64,000 nt of DNA from Pollutibacter soli (GCA_029269725.1 JARJHS010000002.1:806001-870000), one strand, 5' to 3'; shown: positions 35,449 to 45,317, counted from the first letter of the stretch. The notes: generated from the letters alone by a model not told the origin. Numbers and translations: made by a program.

Positions 35449-35859
35449 ACTGTGATTCGATGATTTCTTTAATTAATTTATTCTCTTCTACGTTTGCTAT
35501 CTCATACCCATTCTTTCCACCTTCCTGCACCGCCATCTGAAATATGTTCAACAAATGTTCCTGCTGTCGGCGGTGAAACAGTATATCGTTTTGAAGTTTT
35601 CATATAGAAAGCCGCTTCCAGTTGTTTTGCAGTTCTGCAGCAGCGTAATGTGTAAGCATCTGCGTCAGCAAAAAAGTGACAATACTTATCATTTTTTGTT
35701 GTTAATCCGGAGAACTATGTTTTTGATTACAACGGGGCTAAGAATCAGGGGATGGGCCAGTAATAATTCTTCAAATAAAAATGTTTGGTACACCTGGGAT
35801 GGTGTTCCGACCGGGTGAAGAGCAAATCGGATCTATAGGTTTAAAAAATCCTGTAAGGT
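35449..35859. other. Gene-free stretch with possible decayed coding fragments
   Basis: Short frames on both strands look protein-like but are interrupted: plus strand VNPENYVFDYNGAKNQGMGQ near 35700-35762, and minus strand MAVQEGGKNGYEIANVEENK between about 35545 and 35455. They may be remnants of lost genes. No intact gene is supported. Confidence 0.4.
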
Positions 35860-36915
35860 CTATAATTCCCATCCCACCGTAAACTGAAATACATAGTCAA
35901 AATCCTTACCTGCTACCGCGGGGCGATTATCAAAGTTGACCGTGGTGCCGAATTTCACATAGAAATCCTCCCAGAATTCATATTTCGCATCAAACTGAAA
36001 GTCAGAACGCCATCTGCCGGATTCTGTGAGAGAACGATAAATGTAAATATTGGTAAGCAGTGACAGGTCGCCTATATCAAAGAGGTTTAATTCGCTGGCG
36101 ATGTACACTTCCATACTATTTCGTGACTGCGTTTCGTTGGTGAAGGATTCATTATTGTATGAGAAGCCTGCGCCCGCTCCAAAATATGTTTTGTTGCTGT
36201 GCACAAAGAATTTTCCTCCACCAAGTTTGGCTGTAGTCCGGAGGTTTAATGCCTGTTCTGTATTCGAAAGAAAGCTTACTGATGAAGCGAGATACCAATC
36301 ATGTTGCAGAAAGTATTTATAATTGATTGCAGCATCCGTTCTGTTAGTTGAAGCGACACTATCCTGGCTTGATTTCAAACCATTGTAACTAACATTGAGC
36401 TGCCATCGGTCTGCCAGATATCCAACCCCGCTTCTTATTGAGAATTGCCGAAGATTGTTTGCTTTAGTAATACTGAGGCCCACATCAATATACGCTGATA
36501 AGCGACTCCAGAATTTTGACTTCAATCCCTTGAGATAAACGATATCATCAAGTTTTACATCCAGATCGTTAATGCCTGAATCTGAAATCCGGACTGTATT
36601 TCTTTCAGGCAGAGAAGCCAATGTTCCGTTAATACGCCTGCCATCATGTAGTGTCATCAGTAAACGTGTCCGCGAATACAATTGCGCAATTTCATTCCAT
36701 TTGATAGTAAAGTCATTTTTTGAATATGGTGTTTCGATGGTCAAAACCCCATTGTTCAAGGCTTTGATTTCCCCGACCATTGTATTGCCATTATTGAAAA
36801 TAATGGAGTCCTTCTGGCTGTAGCAGATGCCTGGCATAAATACAATTGCAAATCCAAGAAGAACTAAAGGTTTGCGCCTGGCCCGTTTTTCAGTTAGAAT
36901 TTTCGAAACATTCAT
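35860..36915 (-). CDS. DUF481-family outer-membrane protein
   Basis: A 351-residue exported protein. After the signal peptide (ending near GICYSQ) comes a small beta domain (residues 35-130) with repeated GEIKALNNGVLTIET / GTLASLPERNTVRI units, then the DUF481 barrel, visible as WSRLSAYIDVGLSITKANN, LRTTAKLGGGKFFVHSNKTYFGAG and the final FQFTVGWEL. DUF481 proteins are salt- or stress-linked outer-membrane proteins of unknown transport role. It is a single gene with gene-free flanks. Confidence 0.85.
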   Translation of the reverse strand: MNVSKILTEKRARRKPLVLLGFAIVFMPGICYSQKDSIIFNNGNTMVGEIKALNNGVLTIETPYSKNDFTIKWNEIAQLYSRTRLLMTLHDGRRINGTLASLPERNTVRISDSGINDLDVKLDDIVYLKGLKSKFWSRLSAYIDVGLSITKANNLRQFSIRSGVGYLADRWQLNVSYNGLKSSQDSVASTNRTDAAINYKYFLQHDWYLASSVSFLSNTEQALNLRTTAKLGGGKFFVHSNKTYFGAGAGFSYNNESFTNETQSRNSMEVYIASELNLFDIGDLSLLTNIYIYRSLTESGRWRSDFQFDAKYEFWEDFYVKFGTTVNFDNRPAVAGKDFDYVFQFTVGWEL

Positions 36916-37283
36916 TCTGGAAAATTTTGAAGTTCAAAAAAGCGAATCGAATTAGGGCACGAATAAAAAGATCTGTTACAACCCAAAACCTTCCATGAAA
37001 ATTTTCCAATTACTTAGCAGAAATACCAGTCGTTATCCCTGTTCAGTCATTTGAAATTGTATGTTAATCAGTAACTCCACCAACTTATTAAGGTGTGTCC
37101 AAAAGGTTATCAGGTATATCCAAGTTCGTCTTAAAAATATGATTTTCAAAATGAAAGATTCTATTTGGGAATATCCGGAGAAAGGGGGTTTGATTTTGCC
37201 GGGATGCAACTGCACCTTACCTGGCATGGAAGTATAATATCAAATGATCATTGAGTGAAGTCAATTTATTTTCACCAAAACGG
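36916..37283. other. Gene-free spacer
   Basis: It lies between two minus-strand genes. I see no credible ORF, repeat or strong terminator, only an imperfect inverted pair around 37196-37226 (TGCCGGGATGCA / CCTGGCATG). Confidence 0.5.
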
Positions 37284-38573
37284 TCAGTTGTCAACTTCCC
37301 TGATTGTTTTCCTGCCATCATTTTTTCTGACTTCGTATTTCAGTTTAAAGCTACTCAGGTCTGGCGCGTGCTGTCTTTTGCGTTTCAATTCATACCCGTA
37401 TATGGCTTTTCCAATTGCATTAAACCAGGGCAACGCGATTGTTTCGTATTCGTACCTGTCGTCGTTCATGATACCATCCTTATTAACATAGATGGTGGCA
37501 GTAATCATGTATTCAATCTTATTTTCAAAATCCGCTACATAGGAAACATCCGTCATGCAGCCATATGCCCAGCCAACTTTGTTAAACACCCTGATATTTA
37601 ATGGAATTGTTCTGCCGGAATTTGTGAAATAAAATTTTACGTAGCTGTCATAATAGTGTGAGGAATCATATTTGGGATAATTGGTTTCGGAAGGATATTG
37701 CGAGAGATATTGATAAAGAAACTGATAGTCTGCAGGGGTAAGTCTGAACCTTTTTTCCATTGGCACTGAAGAAGGAAACATAACAGACTGCAGCAATTGT
37801 TGCAGGTCTTCCACCGGGAGGTTATTGTGTGTGGTAAAATCCATGGGTTCAGGAATGAGTTTACCTTCGCGATCAATGTACGCGCGTCCCATTTTATGGA
37901 CGTTACTGAAATCAAATGAATCAGTATTGCGGGCCATGGGTTGCAGAATACGTTCCTTTGTTTTTGGATTGGTAATGTATATCGGGTTAGTATACCTGTT
38001 TTCTTCTGGTGTCATACGTACAAAACGACGCGTAATTCTTGTTTCAGGATAACCCATAGAATGTAATCTGCGATTGATGCTTTGCTGACCAATAAATTCA
38101 TACAATCGGTTGTATGCTTCATTATCACTAACCAGTAATACCTTTCGGATATATTGAGCGATAGAAGGCAAACCTGTTTCAGAAGTTGAATCGGTGTATT
38201 CCCTGGTCTGTGCATTATAGCCGCTATCATATTGCAATATCGAATTCATGTCTGCCCATGGTGGATTCATTTCATTCAGTTTTTCAAGTGCAAGAAATGC
38301 CAGCGGCATTTTTACTGTGGAAGCCGGATTGAAATATCTTTTGCTGTCGACATGGTAATAATAGTTTTTGAAGGAGGGCCGGTTTCTTCTGTCGCGATCA
38401 ATTTTTGTATAAATGATCTGAAAATTAAAACTATCCGGACTGGCCATCACCAGTTTCAGGATAGAGTCATTTTGTTTTTTTAACAGATCAACGAGGAAGC
38501 CATCAGTCTTGGGTTGTGCGAAAAGTTGAAATGAAAATAGCTGGACTATCAGCAACAGGAAAGGTTTTCTCAT
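37284..38573 (-). CDS. Class A beta-lactamase-like serine hydrolase
   Basis: A 429-residue exported protein with signal peptide ending at LFAQ. The acyl-enzyme motif S85-T-V-K88 is in FNPASTVKMPLAF, the second motif SDN is S149-D150-N151 in LLVSDNEAYNRL, and the third (KTG-like) is KVGWAYG near residue 375. These are the three motifs of class A beta-lactamases, but the protein is about 130 residues longer than typical and the KTG lysine triad has Val in the middle, so a D-peptidase-like or other hydrolase role is as likely as resistance. ATG 38573 is chosen; the frame runs on to 38684 through a palindrome, which is untenable. Confidence 0.82.
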   Translation of the reverse strand: MRKPFLLLIVQLFSFQLFAQPKTDGFLVDLLKKQNDSILKLVMASPDSFNFQIIYTKIDRDRRNRPSFKNYYYHVDSKRYFNPASTVKMPLAFLALEKLNEMNPPWADMNSILQYDSGYNAQTREYTDSTSETGLPSIAQYIRKVLLVSDNEAYNRLYEFIGQQSINRRLHSMGYPETRITRRFVRMTPEENRYTNPIYITNPKTKERILQPMARNTDSFDFSNVHKMGRAYIDREGKLIPEPMDFTTHNNLPVEDLQQLLQSVMFPSSVPMEKRFRLTPADYQFLYQYLSQYPSETNYPKYDSSHYYDSYVKFYFTNSGRTIPLNIRVFNKVGWAYGCMTDVSYVADFENKIEYMITATIYVNKDGIMNDDRYEYETIALPWFNAIGKAIYGYELKRKRQHAPDLSSFKLKYEVRKNDGRKTIREVDN

Positions 38574-38628
38574 GCAGCTAAAGATAGCGGATATTTTGCT
38601 GTGAAAAGGTTGGGCCGTGCGTGTCGCG

Positions 38629-38666
38629 AAATGGCAGAGACAACACATGCGTTGTCTCTGCCATTT
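38629..38666. repeat. Palindrome of the ACAACRCATGCGTTGT family
   Basis: Perfect 16-bp arms (AAATGGCAGAGACAAC and its complement) flank the centre ACATGC. The inner part equals the elements at 10754 and 16692, but the outer arms are different and still pair exactly. It lies between the efflux operon end and the beta-lactamase-like gene. Confidence 0.9.
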
Positions 38667-38704
38667 TGCCAATCTGCTGGGCATCGAAATAATTCAAATA
38701 ATTT

Positions 38705-39826
38705 TTATTCCTCTGATGTCTTCAACTTTGCCATTACCGGATATGCATTTTTTGTGATGATAGATTTACCGGTGAGATCCTGCGTACTTTTTATTTCGAC
38801 AAGACCACTGTCAGTGATTCCGGACTGTACATGGATCAACCGAAAGGTAGTACTGTCTTCCTGTTCAAGGACGTATTCGTCGGAACCAAACCGAACCACT
38901 GCTTCCTCAGGAACTGCCACTACTTCAGCATCGGTTATACTTATACGTGCTTTGAGAAACATGCCCGGCAGCAATTGTTTTGGTTGTACTTCGAAGTGAC
39001 AATGTACTAACGTACCCCTGCTTTCATCTACATTTTTTGAAACAAGAAGTACTTCGCAGGGATACTCTTCATCCGGATTGTCTACAAAAGAAACCATAAC
39101 CCTCTGGCCGGGTTTTACTTTTGAGACATCCTTTTCGAATACCGTCAATGCCGCATGTATATCTGCCGGATTGATCAACTCAAATAACACATCAGTAGCA
39201 TTGATAAACTTTCCAATATTTACATTCACTTTAGCAACAAAACCATTGATTGGTGAATGTACAGCAACACTCCGCGAAATATTCTGATCAGTCAGGTTGG
39301 AAGGATTGATTCCAACCAATCTTAATTTTTCTTCAAAGCCACGAAGCAATATTTTCTGCCCTTCGAATTCTGACTTTGTTTTCTGATATACTTTATCCGC
39401 GTTCACCTGGTTGTCGTGCAGCAGTTGTTGTCTTTTAAATTCAGTTTCCAGGAAAGCCAGGTTATTTCTTGTTACCAGGTAATCCTGCTGTAACTGGATC
39501 AATGCCTGATCTTCCACGATCGCAATCACCTCTCCTTTACTTACATGCATTCCCGGAATCAGTTTTGTGCTTTTCAAATAACCTCCTAAAGGAAAACTGA
39601 CAGATACAATATTTTGCGGAGGTACATCGACTGTACCATTCACGACCAGTTCGCTTTTCAGTTTGTGTTTTGTTACAACGCCAGTTTCAATTCCAGCCTT
39701 GCTGATTTGCTCCGGACTCATACTAACGCGGTCGGTTACTGTTTCTTTTTTCTGTTCTGTTTCCTGTGGTTTATTTTTACAACTGCCGGATACCAGGATA
39801 ACAATGAGTATTATTAACGTGCGCAT
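38705..39826 (-). CDS. RND efflux periplasmic adaptor (CusB/CzcB type)
   Basis: A 373-residue lipoprotein adaptor (lipobox SGSC, Cys16). It shows the membrane-fusion order: first half of a barrel-sandwich domain (LKSELVVNGTVDVPPQNIVSVSFPLGG), a coiled-coil hairpin (about residues 125-180, LIQLQQDYLVTRNNLAFLE), the second half (SPINGFVAKVNVNIGKF) and beta-barrel and proximal domains. It bridges the inner-membrane pump to the outer-membrane channel. It starts 6 bp after the stop of the fused pump gene and is thus the last gene of the efflux operon. Confidence 0.9.
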   Translation of the reverse strand: MRTLIILIVILVSGSCKNKPQETEQKKETVTDRVSMSPEQISKAGIETGVVTKHKLKSELVVNGTVDVPPQNIVSVSFPLGGYLKSTKLIPGMHVSKGEVIAIVEDQALIQLQQDYLVTRNNLAFLETEFKRQQLLHDNQVNADKVYQKTKSEFEGQKILLRGFEEKLRLVGINPSNLTDQNISRSVAVHSPINGFVAKVNVNIGKFINATDVLFELINPADIHAALTVFEKDVSKVKPGQRVMVSFVDNPDEEYPCEVLLVSKNVDESRGTLVHCHFEVQPKQLLPGMFLKARISITDAEVVAVPEEAVVRFGSDEYVLEQEDSTTFRLIHVQSGITDSGLVEIKSTQDLTGKSIITKNAYPVMAKLKTSEE

Positions 39827-39832
39827 GATTTT

Positions 39833-42800
39833 CTATTTTCCGGTGAGGTATTCCAGTTCAATGACAGTTTCATTGTACTGTTGGATGATATTGATATATT
39901 GTAATTGAATCTGAACAGCATTGTTCATGAGAACGGTCCATTCAAGATAACTGATCTCTCCATGTCTGTAAGCCAGGTCTGCTTGTTTTATCATAAGAGC
40001 GGCCTGTGTCAATCCTGATTTCTCATAATAATCGATACTCTGCTGATGTTTGAGCAGCTCGGTATGAAGTCGTTTAAACCTGTTGCTGATCTGCAGTTCA
40101 GTCGTCATAGTATTGATCCGTGCAACTTCTTCATTGATTTGCCCTGCCCGCACTTTTGCCTTCGTTGTTTTATTAAAAATCGGGATGGCTGCGGAAAGAT
40201 TGACAATATGAAAGCGGTCGCCCGCGGTGAAATACTTCTGTGTAACACCATCCAGGCTCTGGTAGCCGACAATTGATTGGTTACTATAGCCGACAGTAAA
40301 GTCAGGCAACAATTTAGATTTCTCGGTTTCTGTTTGCGCTGATGCCGATTGCTGAAGCAGACGACTATAGGCCAGTTGCGGATGTTCCGTTGTTTGAGCA
40401 CTATCAGGCAAAATAGGTGTTTTTCGTTTTAGTGATTCATAAACCGGTAATATCAGACTTTCTGAATTCAGCAACAATTGCAGTTGCTGCTGCGTGATGA
40501 GCAGGTCAGCGTCTGATTGTTGCTGCAATAATTTTAATTGCTGCAATTGCGCTTCAGCTGTTGTCTTTTCGAGAAGACTGGTTTCACCGGCCTGCAAACG
40601 GATTGTTGCTGCCTGCAGGAAACGCTCATAAACAGAATCAAGGTAAATCAGTCTTTTTCTCCTTTCCTGTAATGCTGCGAGTTGGTAAAAAATAATCTTT
40701 ACTTCCTTTTGAAGCTCTGCCGTGCGCCAGGCAACCAGCCCGATTTGCGCAGTTCCTTCAGCTTCGTACAGTGCGCGTTGACGTTTGTATACCGGCGGAA
40801 GACTTAGTGTCTGGCCAATAAAAAAACGCGTATCATTTTTTGCACTGTTGATATTGCCAAACTCTCCGCCTACAACCGTTTTCGACGGATCAAATACATC
40901 TTTCCGGAGCGCATTCCAGTATTCAGTCTGTTTTTTCAAACCCTGTACAGTAAGGTTTTGTTGTTCTGCAGTTTTCGTCATTTCCTCAAGTGACATAGAA
41001 GTTTGTGCATTTAAGGAGTTGCTTAAAAAAGCCGTCAACACAAAAACAATTGCAATGCCGGCTTTGCCATTTGAACGTCGTTTTCTTTCGGCCCAGGTGT
41101 ATAAAACTGGCAGAACAATCAGTGTTAACAATGTCGCTGTAACTAATCCGCCGATTACTACAGTGGCTAATGGCCTTTGCACTTCTGCACCGGAACCATT
41201 GCTAACAGCCATCGGTATAAATCCAAGCGCAGCAACAGCTGCCGTCATCAGAACCGGACGCAGGCGAATACCCGTTCCTTCGAGGATAATTTGTTTTGTA
41301 TCAGTGAGTCCTTCCTGTTTGAGTCGGTTGAACTCAGTGATCAGTACAATTCCGTTTAATACAGCAACTCCAAACAACGCGATGAATCCAACGCCTGCTG
41401 AAATACTGAATGGCATGTCTCTCACCCAAAGCGCAAGAACACCTCCGATGGCTGAAAGAGGAATAGCCGAAAAAATCAGGATACCATATTTTAAAGATCC
41501 AAAGGCAAAATAAAGCATGAGCAGGATCAGGAGCAATGCTGCAGGTACGGCGATGGATAACCGCGATTTTGCTTCTACCATATTTTCAAATTGGCCACCG
41601 TATTTTACGAAATAACCTGACGGAAGTTGTATGTGTTGATCAACCCGGTCGCGCAATTCTCCTACAACAGATTCAATATCTCTGCCGCGAACATTAAAGC
41701 CAACAATGATTCGACGTTGTGCATTTTCTCTTTGTATCTGGTTAGGTCCCTGTTTTATCTGTACATCTGCCACCTGGTACAATGGAATCTGTTGGCCTTG
41801 TGGGGTGGGGATGAGCAATTGTCTTACATCTGTGAGGTCGTTGCGCAGATTTTCGTTCAAACGGACTACAAGTTCAAAGCGGCGCTCTTTTTCATAAATG
41901 AGTCCTGCAGGTGCGCCGGCAAACGCGGTACGAATCACCTGGTTGATATCGGCGATATTCAATTGATAAAGTGCAATGGCATCGCGACGATAGGTTACAA
42001 CGATTTGCGGCAATCCTGTAATGGTTTCAATGTAGATGTCCTTGGCGCCCGATACCTGTTGTACTATTTTCCCCAGTTTGTTTGCATAAGTGGCGAGGCT
42101 ATCCAGGTCATCCCCAAAAATTTTGCAGACGATATCCTGTCTGGCTCCCGATATCAGTTCATTAAACCTCATCTGTACAGGGAACTGAAACCCGCTGCTC
42201 ATGCCTGGTATCACTTCCAGTGCACGACTCATTTTATTGGCCAGTTCATCAGAACTCTTTGCAGTTGTCCATTCACTTTTTGGCTTCAGTGAGATCATGA
42301 TATCTGTCATTTCAATGGGCATGGGATCAGTAGGGATTTCACTGGCACCTATACGGGTCACAATCTTTTCCACTTCAGGAAAATTGGCCTCGAGTACCGC
42401 AACCGCTTTTTGTGTTGTCTTAATGGTTTCAGTAAGCGAGCTACCTGTAATCAATCTCGTATCAACCGCAAAATCTCCTTCTTCCAGCTCAGGAATGAAT
42501 TCACCGCCAAGTGTTGACATGATCCAAAGCGCAAAGCCAAACAGAGCAATCGATACAGACACAACTGTTTTCGGAAATCCTAAAGCCTTATTTAGAATGA
42601 TGCGATACCTGCGTTGCAGAAATTTGATACCCCTGTCTGCAAATGAATCTTTATGATTGACTTTTTTACTTAGGAAGAGTGACGAGACCATCGGCACATA
42701 GGTTAATGAAAGCAGAAAAGCACCTACCAAAGCGAAGGATACCGTCTGCGCCATTGGCTTAAACATTTTCCCTTCGATACCGGTGAGTGTAAGAATGGGC

Positions 42801-44194
42801 AGATAAACAATTAGAATAATTGCCTGCCCGAAAACAGCTGAGTTCATCATTCTGCCCGCCTCTGACTGGACTTCTGAATCCATTTGCAGCTGAGTAAGTC
42901 GGTTTTCTCTGCCATTAATCGTATTATTATTCGATATTCGATGAAGCACAGCTTCAACAATAATCACTGCACCGTCAACTATCAAACCAAAATCCAGAGC
43001 GCCAAGGCTCATTAAATTTCCGGATACACCGAAGAAATTCATCATGATAATTGCGAAAAGCATCGACAGCGGAATCACAGATGCAACAATTAATCCTGCC
43101 CGAAGATTTCCAAGAAAAATCACGAGTACAAAAATCACAATAAGGGCGCCTTCCAGCAGATTCTTTTTCACGGTGCCGATAGCGTTATTGACCATTTTTG
43201 TGCGATCGTAAAATGTTTCCAGTATCACACCTTCAGGAAGTGTTTTGCGGATCTGCTCGATCCTGTCTTTCACTCTGGTAATTACCTCCGATGCATTTGC
43301 GCCTTTTAACATCAACACTACGGCACCGGCTACTTCTCCCTTATCCCTGAACGTTAGTGCACCATAGCGGATCGCGTGACCTAATCTTACTTCCGCAACA
43401 TCACGGATATATACCGGAATTCCGGAAGGAGAATATCGCACAACTATTTTTTCGATATCTGCAATGGATGCTGCAAGACCTTCCGTTCTGATGAACAACG
43501 CCGTTGGTCCCTTTTCAATATATGCGCCACCGCTGTTCTGGTTGTTTTTTTCGAGCGCATTAAAAACATCAGCAACAGTCACATTCATTCCCTTTAACCT
43601 GTCGGGAATAATGGCAACTTCATACTGTTTCAGATAGCCACCGAAGCTGCTCACATCAGCAATACCAGGTGTACCCAATAGTTGACGCCGTACGATCCAG
43701 TCCTGTATGGATCTGAGTTCTGCCAGGTCAAATTTTGCTTCATAGCCTTTGGCTGGACGTAAAACGTACTGATAGATTTCGCCCAGACCGGTGGTGGCAG
43801 GTCCGAGTTCAGGCAGTCCTGCTTCGGCGGGAATCTGTTCCCTTGCCATGGATAGTCGCTCGCTCACCTGTTGTCGTGCCCAGTAAATGTCAATGTCATC
43901 ATCAAACGCAATGGTAAGCACGGATAAACCGAAACGGGATATCGATCGCATTTCCTTGATACCAGGAATATTGCTCGAAGCCTGTTCCAGAGGGAAAGTG
44001 ATGAGTCGTTCTACTTCCGGAGCTGCTAGCGATGGTGATACAGTAATTACCTGGACCTGGTTGCTGGTGATATCGGGAAGGGCATCGATAGGGAGTCTGA
44101 ACAATTCAATAACTCCATAAATCAAAAGTCCCAGTGTAAATACACCAACGATCAGCTTGTTCCTTACGGAAAAGCGAATAATCGCATTTAACAT
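39833..44194 (-). CDS. CzcA/CusA heavy-metal RND pump fused to outer-membrane factor
   Basis: A 1453-residue fusion. Residues 1 to about 1040 are a full CusA/CzcA pump: MLNAIIRFSVRNKLIVGVF start, twelve expected helices, the periplasmic GARQDIVCKIFGDD and GLPQIVVTYRR regions, and the membrane acidic residues in LDFGLIVDGAVIIVEAVL. Around residue 1045 a signal-like hydrophobic stretch (AIVFVLTAFLSNSLNAQ) leads into a TolC/CusC-like domain with two coiled-coil repeats up to residue 1453. Substrate is a heavy-metal cation such as Cu, Ag, Co, Zn or Cd by family. Such fusions are known in Bacteroidota. How the C-terminal part reaches the outer membrane is not obvious, and cleavage at the internal signal is a possibility. 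Confidence 0.93.
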   Translation of the reverse strand: MLNAIIRFSVRNKLIVGVFTLGLLIYGVIELFRLPIDALPDITSNQVQVITVSPSLAAPEVERLITFPLEQASSNIPGIKEMRSISRFGLSVLTIAFDDDIDIYWARQQVSERLSMAREQIPAEAGLPELGPATTGLGEIYQYVLRPAKGYEAKFDLAELRSIQDWIVRRQLLGTPGIADVSSFGGYLKQYEVAIIPDRLKGMNVTVADVFNALEKNNQNSGGAYIEKGPTALFIRTEGLAASIADIEKIVVRYSPSGIPVYIRDVAEVRLGHAIRYGALTFRDKGEVAGAVVLMLKGANASEVITRVKDRIEQIRKTLPEGVILETFYDRTKMVNNAIGTVKKNLLEGALIVIFVLVIFLGNLRAGLIVASVIPLSMLFAIIMMNFFGVSGNLMSLGALDFGLIVDGAVIIVEAVLHRISNNNTINGRENRLTQLQMDSEVQSEAGRMMNSAVFGQAIILIVYLPILTLTGIEGKMFKPMAQTVSFALVGAFLLSLTYVPMVSSLFLSKKVNHKDSFADRGIKFLQRRYRIILNKALGFPKTVVSVSIALFGFALWIMSTLGGEFIPELEEGDFAVDTRLITGSSLTETIKTTQKAVAVLEANFPEVEKIVTRIGASEIPTDPMPIEMTDIMISLKPKSEWTTAKSSDELANKMSRALEVIPGMSSGFQFPVQMRFNELISGARQDIVCKIFGDDLDSLATYANKLGKIVQQVSGAKDIYIETITGLPQIVVTYRRDAIALYQLNIADINQVIRTAFAGAPAGLIYEKERRFELVVRLNENLRNDLTDVRQLLIPTPQGQQIPLYQVADVQIKQGPNQIQRENAQRRIIVGFNVRGRDIESVVGELRDRVDQHIQLPSGYFVKYGGQFENMVEAKSRLSIAVPAALLLILLMLYFAFGSLKYGILIFSAIPLSAIGGVLALWVRDMPFSISAGVGFIALFGVAVLNGIVLITEFNRLKQEGLTDTKQIILEGTGIRLRPVLMTAAVAALGFIPMAVSNGSGAEVQRPLATVVIGGLVTATLLTLIVLPVLYTWAERKRRSNGKAGIAIVFVLTAFLSNSLNAQTSMSLEEMTKTAEQQNLTVQGLKKQTEYWNALRKDVFDPSKTVVGGEFGNINSAKNDTRFFIGQTLSLPPVYKRQRALYEAEGTAQIGLVAWRTAELQKEVKIIFYQLAALQERRKRLIYLDSVYERFLQAATIRLQAGETSLLEKTTAEAQLQQLKLLQQQSDADLLITQQQLQLLLNSESLILPVYESLKRKTPILPDSAQTTEHPQLAYSRLLQQSASAQTETEKSKLLPDFTVGYSNQSIVGYQSLDGVTQKYFTAGDRFHIVNLSAAIPIFNKTTKAKVRAGQINEEVARINTMTTELQISNRFKRLHTELLKHQQSIDYYEKSGLTQAALMIKQADLAYRHGEISYLEWTVLMNNAVQIQLQYINIIQQYNETVIELEYLTGK

Positions 44195-44245
44195 GAGAAA
44201 ATGTTTTAAACCTGAAAAATGAAATCAGTGTGCAGGAAAAATGGA

Positions 44246-44656
44246 TCAGGCAATACGGGGCGGCTGAAAAATATCATATCCTTTTTCGAAAGAAGGATTA
44301 TCATCATTAAAAGAAAAGAACTGCTGTTGTGGGGCAGAAATCTCCGGCAATTCCATCTGCATGGGCTCGATACTGGTCTGGGAGATGCTCATCAGGTTGG
44401 AGTCGATCGCCCTGAACGGCAATTGCTGATCCTGTTGAAAATCATCTGTTGGTTGAATGGGCCTGATATAGTGTATCCGGAGAAATTCAACCACCGTCAT
44501 CTCAGGATTTACCAGCAGGTGTTTCTGAAAATGATTCACCAGGTATGGCATGCGCAGCAACTGGTGGCCCTCTCCATAAGAAAGGAGATAGATGCAGAAG
44601 AATAATATGCCCAGTGCTTTTTTCAGATTTACGAAATTAGGAAAAAGGTTTTCCAT
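44246..44656 (-). CDS. Small exported protein upstream of metal efflux genes
   Basis: A 136-residue protein with an N-terminal membrane/signal segment (LKKALGILFFCIYLLSYGEG) followed by HQLLRMPYLVNHFQKHLLVNPEMTVVEFLRIHYIR, with four to five histidines that could bind metal, and a disordered Gln/Pro-rich tail. Small proteins of this type often precede CzcA operons in Bacteroidota. It ends 51 bp before the pump gene and is probably the first gene of the operon. Metal sensing or delivery is only an inference. Confidence 0.7.
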   Translation of the reverse strand: MENLFPNFVNLKKALGILFFCIYLLSYGEGHQLLRMPYLVNHFQKHLLVNPEMTVVEFLRIHYIRPIQPTDDFQQDQQLPFRAIDSNLMSISQTSIEPMQMELPEISAPQQQFFSFNDDNPSFEKGYDIFQPPRIA

Positions 44657-44850
44657 GCACTAAAAAAAGTGAGGGCAAATGATTGCCTGGGGTTATGAAC
44701 CATCCGTCCGGATTTTAAAACAATTTGAAAATGCAGAATATCAGGCCCGAATCAACCCCACACGGTTGCTATCTTCTGACCATTCCCGCACTTCATACAA
44801 TTATTTCTTACCCGTCATTCCTTTCTTCAATTCTTCCACCTTACATAAAT

Positions 44851-44878
44851 AAAAAGCCCCCAGCTTTTTGCAGGGGGC
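44851..44878 (-). terminator. Intrinsic terminator of the lipocalin-like lipoprotein gene
   Basis: On the minus strand a GCCCCCTG...GGGGGC hairpin (44856-44878, 6-bp GC stem) is followed by TTTTT. It lies 25 bp after the stop at 44904. Confidence 0.85.
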
Positions 44879-44903
44879 CTTAATATTCCTGAACCATCCA
44901 TGT

Positions 44904-45317
44904 TTAAAGTCTTACAAACTTCTCCTGCACTACCGTTTCCGTACGACCCGTACCCAGGATAAGTGTATTGCCTTCAAAATAATATTCAATCGTATAATCG
45001 ATCGTCTGCGTGTTTGGTGGATCTGAAGCAATGATCTTCAGTTGGTTGTCTGCAAGTATCTCATACTTACCCTCGAGGATATAATTCGGTTGCCCGGCAG
45101 GTTTACGATAATAATTACCTTCTTCTGTGAACCTTACAACTACATCTTCATCAATTGTTTTCCAGGACAAAGGACCGCCCCAGTATTCGTTGCTGTTGAT
45201 TTCTTTCATCTTCCAGGTGCCTGCCAAACCAATCTGCTTTGCAGAAAATTGATTGGTTTTCCTGCATGCTCCCACCAGGCTCCAACTCAAAATCAATACT
45301 GCTAAAAACCCTTTCAT
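44904..45317 (-). CDS. Lipocalin-like lipoprotein
   Basis: A 137-residue lipoprotein (lipobox VGAC, Cys18 from ATG 45317). The mature part LAGTWKMKEINSNEYWGG ... VVVRFTEEGNYYRKP ... LEGKYEILADNQLKI ... YEYYFEGNTLIL-type strands (IEYYFEGNTLILGTG) is the short lipocalin-like beta-barrel common in Bacteroidota lipoproteins. An upstream ATG at 45368 would overlap the divergent gene and has no signal character. The ligand is unknown. Confidence 0.75.
   Translation of the reverse strand: MKGFLAVLILSWSLVGACRKTNQFSAKQIGLAGTWKMKEINSNEYWGGPLSWKTIDEDVVVRFTEEGNYYRKPAGQPNYILEGKYEILADNQLKIIASDPPNTQTIDYTIEYYFEGNTLILGTGRTETVVQEKFVRL

Noticed and set aside
40785-42292. Long plus-strand frames of 242 and 221 codons
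   Set aside because: They lie antisense to the fused RND pump gene, which has full family motifs; they are shadow frames.
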